11,241 nucleotides of DNA from JBIKLM01 sp044375105 (GCA_044375105.1 JBILNK010000145.1:1-11241), one strand, 5' to 3'; shown: positions 1-6,226, counted from the stretch's first letter. The notes: generated by a model from the sequence alone, not told the origin. Program-made: numbers and translations.

Positions 1-838
1 CGATGTTGGCGGGCAGGGCGTAGGCCAGCCCGCGCCCGGCAAAGGCGCGCCCCGTTTCGCCGCTGGTCGGCAGGTGCGAGAGCAGCCCGATCCAGCGCCC
101 TTGGCGATCGAGCAGCGCGCCGCCGAAGGCGCCCTCGGTCATCGGCAGGCTAGCCTGCAGGTAGGCGGCGCTGAGCTGCTCCTGATAACAGTCCCGGCCC
201 GGGGTGCTGGCGATCAGGCCCTGGGACAGGAAGAACTCCGGACCGAAGGGATCCGCCAGGGCGAAGGCGATCTGCCCGACCTCGGTCCGCGAGCTGTCGC
301 CGAAGGCGATCGGCTCGAAGCGCGGCGGATCCTGGGGGTCGAACACGCGCAGCTGGACCACGCCCAGGTTGAGGGTCGGCTCGAGGCCCATGACCTCCGC
401 CAGGGTGTGCCGCAGGTCCGCGGTTTCCACGTCCACCAGGTCGACCGGCTCGCCGTCGGGGCCGAGCAACAGGTGCCGGTTGGTGACGATGTCGCCCGCG
501 CTGGACACCACCACGCCGGAGCCGCTGCCCACCAAGGCGAAGCCCGGGAACTCGCTGGACGGACGCAGCCGCCAGCCATCGCCGGCTGCTTCCTGGCCCT
601 CCGGGAGCCGCACGTAGGCGGCCACGGTGACCACGCAGGGCCGCAATCGCCGCGCCAGCGCCAGGCTGGAGTCCTCGAGGGCGGCCAGGGCATCACCGGC
701 GGGCGCAGCGGTTGCAGGCGCGGCCGCTGCGGCTTGGGCGGCGGGCAACGCCTGGTCGGGCGCCGCCGGGAACAGCAGGCGCGGGGCGCACAGGCCGAGG
801 AGGGCCCACAGGGGCAGGGTGGCGGCGTTCGACTTCAT
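1..838 (-). CDS. HtrA/trypsin-like serine protease homologue, probably inactive, 3' end beyond window
   Basis: 279 residues are visible. The N-terminus (MKSNAATLPLWALLGLCAP) looks like a signal peptide, followed by an Ala/Pro-rich linker to about residue 50, which suggests export. From about residue 60 the chymotrypsin-fold core of the HtrA/DegP (S1C) family can be followed: GSGVVVSSAGDIVTNRHLL at 104-123 with catalytic-type His122; the segment around TLNLGVVQL, where the family has a DLA(V/L) motif; GDSSRTEVGQ at 180-189; DPFGPEFFLSQGLIAS at 196-211; GAFGGALLD at 236-244; and GLAYALPAN near the edge. His122 is kept, but Asn157 is at the usual Asp and Phe238 at the nucleophile Ser (normally GNSGGP). 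I infer a pseudoprotease that may bind peptides or act as a scaffold. Any PDZ domain would lie outside the window. No Shine-Dalgarno precedes ATG 838; an in-frame TTG at 877 is an alternative start. It follows the propeller gene on the same strand by about 160 bp. Fold is well supported, function is not. Confidence 0.85.
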   Translation of the reverse strand, partial: MKSNAATLPLWALLGLCAPRLLFPAAPDQALPAAQAAAAAPATAAPAGDALAALEDSSLALARRLRPCVVTVAAYVRLPEGQEAAGDGWRLRPSSEFPGFALVGSGSGVVVSSAGDIVTNRHLLLGPDGEPVDLVDVETADLRHTLAEVMGLEPTLNLGVVQLRVFDPQDPPRFEPIAFGDSSRTEVGQIAFALADPFGPEFFLSQGLIASTPGRDCYQEQLSAAYLQASLPMTEGAFGGALLDRQGRWIGLLSHLPTSGETGRAFAGRGLAYALPANI

Positions 839-867
839 GGGCGGGAGCGTGGGGCCCGCCCATGAAG
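833..867 (-). promoter_or_regulatory. Perfect 13-bp inverted repeat covering the start codon of the HtrA-like gene
   Basis: Arms at 833-845 and 855-867 are perfect reverse complements (cttcatgggcggg and cccgcccatgaag) around a 9-nt loop. In the minus-strand transcript this is a stable GC-rich hairpin whose 3' arm contains ATG 838. There is no T-run, so it does not look like a standard terminator. It could hide the start site, or separate expression of this gene from the propeller gene upstream. A function is inferred only. Confidence 0.45.
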
Positions 868-905
868 GGCCGATCAAGCGGGCCTCAAGGCCCGGCCAGG
901 AAAGG

Positions 906-1016
906 GCTCAGCCGCGTTCCAGCGCGGAGGGCTCACTCGTGCCAGCGGCAGGGCTCACTCGCGCCAGCGGGAAGTGCTCACTCGTGCCAGCGGCAGGGCT
1001 CACTCGCGCCAGCGCG
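906..1016. repeat. Tandem 22-23 bp repeat array at the 3' end of the propeller gene
   Basis: Units starting with gctcactcg begin at 931, 953, 976 and 998 (spacing 22, 23, 22). A fifth, degenerate unit starts at 906. The array also has a higher-order period of 45: bases 931-969 are identical to 976-1014 over 39 nt. Read on the minus strand, each good unit contains CGCTGGCRCGAGTGAGC, the last codons (Trp-Arg-Glu) and TGA stop of the propeller gene at 1000-1002. The gene end therefore appears to have been tandemly duplicated into the intergenic space. Confidence 0.85.
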
Positions 1017-2148
1017 CGATGAACACGTTAGTCTCGCCTTCCGCGCCGCCGCGGTTGCTCGAGAAGGCCAGCCAGCGGCCGTCCGGCGAGAACATCGGGA
1101 AGCTGTCGAAGCCGTCGTAGCTGGTCACGCGCTCGAGCTGGTCCGGGCCGTGGGGACCGCCCTCGGCGGGCACCAGGAACAGGTCGAAGTTGCGGCTGCG
1201 CGGGCCCACGTGGTGGTTCGAGGCGAACAGCACCTGGCTGTCGTCGGGCGTGAAGAATGGCGCCCAGTTGGCGCCGCCCAGGTCGGTCAGCCGGCGCCGG
1301 TCGCTGCCGTCGGTGTCGATCACCACCAACTCCATGGCGCTGGGCTTGACCAGGTTGTCCTCGAGCAGCGCCGCGAAGGCGGCCTCCTGCTCGGCCTGCT
1401 TGGCGGGGTCGAAGCGCGTGGCGCGGAAGATCAGGCGCTCGCCATCGTGGGAGAAGAACGCGCCGCCGTCGTAGCCGGGGGTGCGCGTGACCTGCTGCAA
1501 GGCGCCGCTCTCGAGGTTTTGGATCCACAGCTCCGGATCGCCGCTGCGGGTCGAGGTGAAGACCAGCGAACGCCCGTCCGGGGAGACGGTGCCCTCGGCG
1601 TCGTAGCCGAAGCTGTCGGTCAACCGGCGCAGGGCGCCGCTCTGCAGATCCTTCGAATAGATGTCGTACTCGGGGTGCAGGTTCCAGACGTAGCCCTGGG
1701 CCATGTCCGGCGGGGCCGGGCATTCGGCTTGGGCGGCGGTGGTCGAAGCGAACAGGATCTCGCGGTCGCCGGCCAGGAAGTACGAGCAGGTGCAGACGCC
1801 GCGGCCGTCGGAGACCTGCTCGAGGGCGGTCGGGATGCGGCCCGCGAGCGGCGCGCTCGGATCGGGCGTCACGTAGATGCGATCGCACTCGACGCCGGCG
1901 CTGGCGTCGCGGCGCTGCAGCACCAGGCGGCGTCCGTCGGCGCTCCAATAGGCCTCGGCGTTCTCGCCGCCGAAGGTCAGCTGGTAGAGCGCGGCGAAGC
2001 GGCTTTCGCCGGGCTGGATCAGATGGTCGGCCGGCGTGAGCCCCGGGATCGGGGGCGCCTTGGGGTTGCCGGCGCTGGCCGGGCTACGGCAGCTCCACAG
2101 CACGGCGGCGGTCGCGGAGACGAAGGAGAGGGCGGCGAAGGCTCGCAT
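1000..2148 (-). CDS. TolB-like PD40 beta-propeller protein with signal peptide
   Basis: 382 aa. The N-terminus (MRAFAALSFVSATAAVLWSC) is a signal sequence ending at Cys20. The LWSC context is a poor lipobox, so lipidation is possible but uncertain. The body carries PD40/WD40-like TolB-type blades, recognisable as repeated SPDG or HDG motifs followed by hydrophobic strands ending in S/T-R: AYWSADGRRLVLQRR near 66-80, GTVSPDGRSLVFTSTRSG, AFFSHDGERLIFRATR, PFFTPDDSQVLFASNHH and PMFSPDGRWLAFSSNRGG near the C-terminus. The family comprises periplasmic or surface propellers that bind protein partners. This is shorter than canonical TolB and has no recognisable TolB N-terminal domain, so I do not call tolB. 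ATG 2148 overlaps the yidD stop (TAATG), which fixes the start and implies translational coupling. Its last codons form the repeat unit downstream. Confidence 0.88.
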   Translation of the reverse strand: MRAFAALSFVSATAAVLWSCRSPASAGNPKAPPIPGLTPADHLIQPGESRFAALYQLTFGGENAEAYWSADGRRLVLQRRDASAGVECDRIYVTPDPSAPLAGRIPTALEQVSDGRGVCTCSYFLAGDREILFASTTAAQAECPAPPDMAQGYVWNLHPEYDIYSKDLQSGALRRLTDSFGYDAEGTVSPDGRSLVFTSTRSGDPELWIQNLESGALQQVTRTPGYDGGAFFSHDGERLIFRATRFDPAKQAEQEAAFAALLEDNLVKPSAMELVVIDTDGSDRRRLTDLGGANWAPFFTPDDSQVLFASNHHVGPRSRNFDLFLVPAEGGPHGPDQLERVTSYDGFDSFPMFSPDGRWLAFSSNRGGAEGETNVFIARWRE

Positions 2149-2606
2149 TAGGGGGTCGGGCGCGGCTTGCGCGGAGGGGGCACGGGATCGGGGCCGGGTT
2201 CGCTGAAGGGATGGCAGCGCAGGATACGGCGCACGGACAGGGCCAGCCCGCGCAGGAGGCCGTGCGTGCGCAGGGCTTCGACGGCGTAGGCGCTGCAGGT
2301 CGGGCGGAAGCGGCAGGTCGGCGGGGTGAAGGGCGAGAGGAAGCGCTGGTAGCCGCGGATCGGCAGGATCAGGGCTTCCACCAGTCCGCGGGAGAGCGCG
2401 GACAGGACCCCGCGCGGCGCGGGAGGCGCGGCGCCGCCGGCGCTGGGGGCGCCGGGCTCGCTCGGTCCGGGGCTCGGGCGCCGAGCCCGTTCGGCTCCGC
2501 GCCCTGGGTCCTGGGCGGGGGCAACCCCGGGTCCGTGCCGATGCCCGGGGTCGAAGCCATCGTCGTGCCCGTGGTCGTGCCCGCGCTGCTTCCGCGGGCC
2601 GCTCAC
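2148..2606 (-). CDS. yidD: Membrane protein insertion efficiency factor YidD, with N-terminal extension if GTG start is used
   Basis: The C-terminal ~75 residues are clearly YidD: LVEALILPIRGYQRFLSP at 75-92, then PPTCRFRPTCSAYAVEAL at 95-112 with the family Cys98 and Cys104, and ILRCHPFSEPG at 128-138 with Cys131. YidD is a small inner-membrane-associated protein that assists YidC-dependent insertion; its gene normally follows rnpA. The start is uncertain. GTG 2606 overlaps the rnpA stop as GTGA and gives 152 aa, adding about 70 residues to a family of usually 70-90 aa. The extension is His/Asp-rich (GHDHGHDDGFDPGHRHG near 9-25) and then Pro/Gly/Ala-rich. An internal in-frame GTG at 2381 would give a standard 77-aa protein. 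The tight overlap favours the long form; family length favours the short one. The stop overlaps the propeller start. Confidence 0.88.
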   Translation of the reverse strand: MSGPRKQRGHDHGHDDGFDPGHRHGPGVAPAQDPGRGAERARRPSPGPSEPGAPSAGGAAPPAPRGVLSALSRGLVEALILPIRGYQRFLSPFTPPTCRFRPTCSAYAVEALRTHGLLRGLALSVRRILRCHPFSEPGPDPVPPPRKPRPTP

Positions 2607-3022
2607 GGGGCGGGCTCCTCGGCCGGGCGGCCGGCCTGTTTGCGCCAGGCCTTCCAGGCCAGCTGCGGCAGCTCGCGGCGCAGGCTGGCGAGATCCCAGG
2701 GACCGCGCGGGTCCGCGGCCATCACGACCAGATCCGCGCCCGGCGGCAGCGCGTCGAATTCGAGCCGGAAGGCTTCGCGGATCAGCCGCCGCGCCCGATT
2801 GCGATCGACGGCCTCGCGCCAGGCCTTGCGGCCGATCGACAGCCCGAGGCGCGTGACCGCGCCGCCCCCGGGGCTGGTCAGGACCACCAAGGCGGCCCCG
2901 CGCGCCCGCGTGCCGCGGCGGTAGGCGCGCTCGAAATCGCCGCCGCGCACCAGGCGCATGCGGCGTTCGAAGCACAGACCGCGGCGCGGCTTGGGCGCGG
3001 CGGGCGGGGGCGGCGGCTGCAT
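2603..3022 (-). CDS. rnpA: Ribonuclease P protein component
   Basis: 139 aa, slightly longer than the usual 110-130 because of a Pro-rich N-terminus (MQPPPPPAAP) and a short acidic tail. Family landmarks are present: the MRLVRGGDFERAYRRG region at about 22-37, hydrophobic beta-strand LVVLTSP, RLGLSIGRKAWREAV at 58-72, and the RNR signature DRNRARRLIREAFR at 73-86, which contacts the RNase P RNA. With the RNA subunit it matures the 5' ends of tRNAs. The gene leads a minus-strand cluster and overlaps yidD, the conserved partner. rpmH, normally immediately upstream, is absent: only 76 bp separate this ATG from a divergent gene. An AGGA lies about 11 nt before the ATG and is embedded in a TAGGAT that could be a -10 box. 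Confidence 0.95.
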   Translation of the reverse strand: MQPPPPPAAPKPRRGLCFERRMRLVRGGDFERAYRRGTRARGAALVVLTSPGGGAVTRLGLSIGRKAWREAVDRNRARRLIREAFRLEFDALPPGADLVVMAADPRGPWDLASLRRELPQLAWKAWRKQAGRPAEEPAP

Positions 3023-3098
3023 GGCGCGAGCATCCTACGGGCCGGCTTCCCGCCGCCGAGGGGCGCGCTCCGGCGGGCCGGCTGGTTAGCCTGTTCCA
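3023..3098. promoter_or_regulatory. Divergent promoter region between rnpA and the ALDH-like gene
   Basis: Transcription of both flanking genes must start in or near these 76 bp unless they are read from farther away. On the minus strand TAGGAT (3037-3032) lies 9 nt before the rnpA ATG. On the plus strand TAGCCT (3087-3092) lies 6 nt before the ATG at 3099. Both fit a TANNNT -10 element placed so that mRNA would begin at or close to the start codon (leaderless). No convincing -35 hexamer is visible, so this is suggestive only. Confidence 0.35.
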
Positions 3099-4193
3099 AT
3101 GCCCGTCCGACCCCCCGCGCCGAACAGCCCGCGCGGGCAGTGGATCGACGGGGCGGAATGGCGCCGCGGCGTCGCGGGCCCGGAGCATCCCCATCCGCAG
3201 GGCCCGCGGCGGCACCTGCGGGCGGGGCCCGCGGAGTGCGCGGCGGCGGAGGCCGCGGTCTGCCGGCTGCCCGCGCCGAGCTTCGCGGAGCTCGAATTGG
3301 CCGCCGAGGCCTGGCTCGAGGATCTGCTCGGGGACGACGCCTGGCTGGACGAGCTGGCATTGGAACTGGGGCTGCCCGCAGCGACCCTTGAGCCCGAGCT
3401 CGATCGCCTGGAAGCGTTGGAATTCTCGGCGATGCCAGCGCCCCTGGCCCCGCAGCCCGGACAGGCGCTGCTCTACCTCGCGCATTGGTCCCAGGGCGCA
3501 GCGGGCCTGATCGAGGCGCTGCTGCCGCTGTGGCTCGCCGGTTGGCCCGTGATCCTTTCGGGCGATGGGCGGCTGCCGGGGCTGGTGCATCGCCTGGGCC
3601 GGGCTGCGGCTGAGCATCTGGGCCCGCGCTTCGCCGCCCTGCCCGCTCCGGACCCGGCGGCTTTGTGCGCTGCGCCTTGGCGCTCGGCCCTGGCCTGCGG
3701 CCGGGTCGGCTCGGCAGAGCAGCGCATCCAGCTGATCCGCTCCAGCGCCTCCGCCGGCCTGCGGATCGGTCCGCTCGAGACCCACGGCGCCGGCTCCGTG
3801 CGCTTGCCGGCGGGCGCGGATCCGGCCGCCGCCGCGCGGCGCTGGTTGGGCGCCTGCCTCGACGCGTATCCCGCCTTCGGGGGGCAGGGTCACGACCTGC
3901 CCACCTGGGCCCAGGTGCCCGCGCGGGACTACGCCGACTTCTGCGAGGCGGCCCACGCGCTGCTGGAAGCCGGCTACGCCCAGCCGCTGCTGGCTCCGAT
4001 CGATGGGGGCGCCGAGCGCCGCCTGCAGACCGCGGTCCAAACCGGCCTCGAATCCGGTGGCGTGCTGATCAGCGGCCCGAGCGGTCCCGCGGAGATCGGC
4101 TGGAGGCCGGCGCTGTTCGTCAATTGCGAACAAAGCTCGGCCCTGGTGCTGAGGCGCGAGCCGCTGCCGGTGCTGTGCCTGTCGCGCGCTTGA
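3099..4193 (+). CDS. Degenerate aldehyde dehydrogenase / acyl-CoA reductase (LuxC-like) fold protein
   Basis: 364 aa. Weak but correctly ordered similarity to the ALDH superfamily can be followed: ALLYLAHWSQG at about 123-133 (position of the PxNFP-type loop); LPLWLAGWPVILSGDGR at 142-158 (LxxGNxVVxKP region of the NAD-binding domain); GSAEQRIQLIRSS at 204-216; PLETHGAGSVRLP at 225-237 (ELGGK-like, Glu227); DPAAAARRWLGACLDAYPAF at 241-260; GGQGHDLPTWAQV at 261-273 (GQxC...V); and ALVLRREPLPVLCL at 348-361 (E.FGPVLPV-like). The GS-E-RI-x-LIR stretch also recalls LuxC acyl-CoA reductases. The catalytic Cys of the GQxC motif is His265, and the ~100 residues expected after the last motif are missing. 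It may be a non-catalytic homologue or a decaying gene. Fold assignment is moderate; activity looks unlikely. It lies upstream of lat, whose product an ALDH would normally oxidise. Confidence 0.6.
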   Translation: MPVRPPAPNSPRGQWIDGAEWRRGVAGPEHPHPQGPRRHLRAGPAECAAAEAAVCRLPAPSFAELELAAEAWLEDLLGDDAWLDELALELGLPAATLEPELDRLEALEFSAMPAPLAPQPGQALLYLAHWSQGAAGLIEALLPLWLAGWPVILSGDGRLPGLVHRLGRAAAEHLGPRFAALPAPDPAALCAAPWRSALACGRVGSAEQRIQLIRSSASAGLRIGPLETHGAGSVRLPAGADPAAAARRWLGACLDAYPAFGGQGHDLPTWAQVPARDYADFCEAAHALLEAGYAQPLLAPIDGGAERRLQTAVQTGLESGGVLISGPSGPAEIGWRPALFVNCEQSSALVLRREPLPVLCLSRA

Positions 4194-4725
4194 GCGCGGA
4201 GGCCTGGGCCAAGGATCCGCCCGGGGGGGCGCAGCGACCGGCCCCGGAGAGGGCCCCTGGCGGCCCCGTTGCCTGGGGGCGGCCGCGGACCGAGTCGGGC
4301 AACCGAGAGGCGGAAGCTGGCCCGATCGCGGCCCCGGGGATCCTCGCGCCTCGCGGGGCGCTGGGGAGCTTCGAGGCCGGGCTGCTCGCGGCGAGCCTGG
4401 CGGGGACCGCGGTGGTCGCTGGGCCGCCCGGAGCCGAGCGCTGGGCCGCCGTCCTGGATGGATGCCTCCCGAGGCGACCCGCGCGGGGCGGCGGAACCGC
4501 GAGGGCGGGCCCCGGGATCGAGGCCTGCGGTCCTCGGGGGTGCCGTGGGGGCCGGGTCGGCCCGGGAACTCGGGCTTGCGGGGGCCTTCTGGCCCGCGGC
4601 TCGGGGGGGGCCGCCGAGGGCTGCGGCCGGACTGCGCCAGGCCCGGCGGGCTCCCGGCCAGGCCCGCGGGAGCGCCGGCGGGCGCGGGGCGGCTCCGGGG
4701 TGGTCCGCAGGGGTTCGAGGGCCCA

Positions 4726-4731
4726 TAGGAT
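4726..4731 (+). promoter_or_regulatory. Possible -10 element upstream of lat (TAGGAT)
   Basis: TAGGAT lies about 130 nt before the lat ATG in otherwise extremely G/C-rich sequence, and the same hexamer occurs just before rnpA. No clear -35 box is seen. If used, the transcript would carry a leader containing the hairpins at 4761-4775 and 4797-4820. Confidence 0.25.
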
Positions 4732-4850
4732 GGTCGCCCCAAATGGTTCGGCAGGGACGTCGGGAGACCCTCCCGGCAGGCCCGCAGAAGGGCGGGCGAC
4801 CTTTCGGCCGATGCAGGTCGAGCGCCCGGCCCCGAGCCCCGCAGCGCACG

Positions 4851-4857
4851 AGGAGGA
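4851..4857 (+). promoter_or_regulatory. Strong Shine-Dalgarno of lat
   Basis: AGGAGGA lies 5 nt before ATG 4863. It is the best ribosome binding site in the window and decides the lat start, although the reading frame stays open far upstream. Confidence 0.85.
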
Positions 4858-4862
4858 CCGCC

Positions 4863-6185
4863 ATGATCCAGCCCCAAGCCGTACACGCGACCCTGGCCCG
4901 CCACCAGCTGGCCGACGGTTTTCCCTTCGTGCTCGACTTCGAGCGCTCCCATGGCTCCTGGCTGGTCGACGCCGTCACGGGCCGCGAATACCTGGACTGC
5001 TTCACGGGCTTCGCCTCTTGGCCGATCGGCTATCGCCACCCCTGGATGGACGACCCGGCCTTCCAGAGGGACCTCCTGACCGCGGCCCTGTTCAACCCGA
5101 CCAACTCGGACCTCTACTCGACGCTGATGGCGGATTTCGTCGAGACCTTCGCCACGCACGTCAGCGGCCCGGGGTTCCCGCACCACTTCTGGATCGCCGG
5201 CGGGGCCCTGGCCATCGAAAACGGCCTCAAGGTCGCCTTCGACTGGAAAGCGCGCAAGCTGGGCCGCAAGTCGATGAGCGACGACGTCAACGATCTGGTC
5301 GTGCTGCACTTCCAGCAGGCCTTCCACGGCCGCTCGGGCTACACCCTGTCGCTGACCAACACGGTTCCGGACAAGACCGGCCTGTTCCCGAAGTTCGATT
5401 GGCCGCGCGTGCACAACCCGGCTGTGATCCGCGATGCCCGCGGGCAGATCTTGAACGACATCGAAGCCGAGGAGCGCCGCTCCCTGGCCGAGATCGACGC
5501 CGCCTTCGCCAAGCACCCCCGCAAGATCGCGGCGATCATCATCGAGCCGATCCAGGGCGAGGGCGGCGACAACCATTTCCGCCCCCAGTTCCTGGCCGCC
5601 CTGCGCCGCATCGCCGACGAGCGCGAAGCGCTGCTGATCTTCGACGAGGTCCAGACCGGTTTCTATTCGACCGGCACCACCTGGATGTACCAGCAGGTCG
5701 GCGTGGTGCCGGACATCGTGGTGTTCGGCAAGAAGACCCAGGTGTGCGGCCTGATCGCCGGCCGGCGGGTCGACGAGGTGCCCGACAACGTCTTCCAGCG
5801 CCCCAGCCGGATCAACTCGACCTGGGGCGGCAACCTGGTCGACATGGTGCGCGCCAAGCGCTTCATCGAGATCATCGAAGGCCAGGGCCTGGCCCAGAAC
5901 ATCGCCGAGCGCGGTTGCGACGTGGTCGGCGGCCTGCAGACTCTGCAGCAGGAGGGCGCCCCGATCGAAAACGTGCGCGGGGCCGGGTCCTGGGTCGCCT
6001 TCACCCTGCGCAGCCCCGAAGAGCGCGGGCGGCTGCTGAAGGGCCTGCGCGAAAACGGCCTGTTGGCCCTGGCTTCGGGCATCCGCTCGATCCGCCTGCG
6101 CATGCCGCTGGTGCTGAGCGCGGCCGAAGGCCGCGAGGTGGTCGAGCGCGTCGGGCGCTCCCTGCCGATCCTGGCCCGGGCCTGA
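4863..6185 (+). CDS. lat: L-lysine 6-aminotransferase
   Basis: 440 aa, the usual length of this class III PLP aminotransferase. It transfers the epsilon-amino group of L-lysine to 2-oxoglutarate, giving 2-aminoadipate 6-semialdehyde (which cyclises to piperideine-6-carboxylate) and glutamate, in the cytosol. Seen: WIAGGALAIENGLKVAFDWK at 110-129 (PLP phosphate region), FHGRSGYTLSLTNT at 154-167, IIEPIQGEGGDNHFRP at 226-241 with Glu233 at the position of the Glu switch of Mycobacterium LAT, FDEVQTGFYSTG at 260-271 with Asp261 for the pyridine nitrogen, FGKKTQVCG at 288-296 with probable Schiff-base Lys290, RINSTWGGNLVDMVR at 316-330, and SIRLRMPL near 409-416. FGKKTQVCG with STWGGNLVDM is characteristic of LAT rather than of ornithine or GABA aminotransferases. 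LAT serves lysine catabolism, stationary-phase physiology and, in some actinomycetes, beta-lactam synthesis; no beta-lactam genes are seen here. Confidence 0.95.
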   Translation: MIQPQAVHATLARHQLADGFPFVLDFERSHGSWLVDAVTGREYLDCFTGFASWPIGYRHPWMDDPAFQRDLLTAALFNPTNSDLYSTLMADFVETFATHVSGPGFPHHFWIAGGALAIENGLKVAFDWKARKLGRKSMSDDVNDLVVLHFQQAFHGRSGYTLSLTNTVPDKTGLFPKFDWPRVHNPAVIRDARGQILNDIEAEERRSLAEIDAAFAKHPRKIAAIIIEPIQGEGGDNHFRPQFLAALRRIADEREALLIFDEVQTGFYSTGTTWMYQQVGVVPDIVVFGKKTQVCGLIAGRRVDEVPDNVFQRPSRINSTWGGNLVDMVRAKRFIEIIEGQGLAQNIAERGCDVVGGLQTLQQEGAPIENVRGAGSWVAFTLRSPEERGRLLKGLRENGLLALASGIRSIRLRMPLVLSAAEGREVVERVGRSLPILARA

Positions 6186-6207
6186 GCCCGGGCCGCGCGC
6201 CCGGGCC
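6174..6207 (+). repeat. Three GC-rich 9-bp copies at the lat stop, able to form a hairpin
   Basis: gcccgggcc occurs at 6174-6182 (encoding the last residues of LAT), 6186-6194 and 6199-6207. Because the core gcccgggc is palindromic, 6186-6193 can pair with 6199-6206 around a 5-nt loop just after the TGA. There is no T-tract, so a terminator role is uncertain. Confidence 0.5.
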
Positions 6208-6226
6208 CCCGAGCGCCAGGTCCCGG

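Larger units (their letters stand above)
4194..4862 (+). other. 669-bp gap before lat, possible coding remnant and lat leader
   Basis: No complete gene is convincing here. In the reading frame starting at base 2 of the window, about 4320-4480 reads like real protein (ILAPRGALGSFEAGLL, then LAGTAVVAGPPGAERWAAVL), resembling ALDH-type sequence in a frame different from the gene ending at 4193. Beyond 4480 the sequence in all frames becomes Arg/Gly/Pro-rich and looks non-coding. G-runs of 7-8 occur near 4219 and 4603. The 3' part (about 4720-4862) holds a possible -10 box, two short hairpins and the lat ribosome binding site. Confidence 0.4.

Noticed and set aside
906..1016. CRISPR-like short repeat array
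   Set aside because: Units are contiguous with no unique spacers, and they derive from the end of the neighbouring gene, so it is a simple tandem repeat.
1000..2148. Canonical tolB of the Tol-Pal system
   Set aside because: It is shorter than TolB and has no recognisable N-terminal TolB domain. No tolQ, tolR, tolA or pal gene is nearby, so only the PD40 propeller fold is claimed.
712..2151. Plus-strand open frames antisense to the propeller and HtrA-like genes
   Set aside because: Translations are shadows rich in Gly/Ala/Val/Arg with no ribosome binding site. The minus-strand frames have signal peptides and clear domains.
4741..4862. Lysine riboswitch ahead of lat
   Set aside because: The leader is too short, and I see none of the conserved five-helix junction sequence; only two small hairpins are visible.
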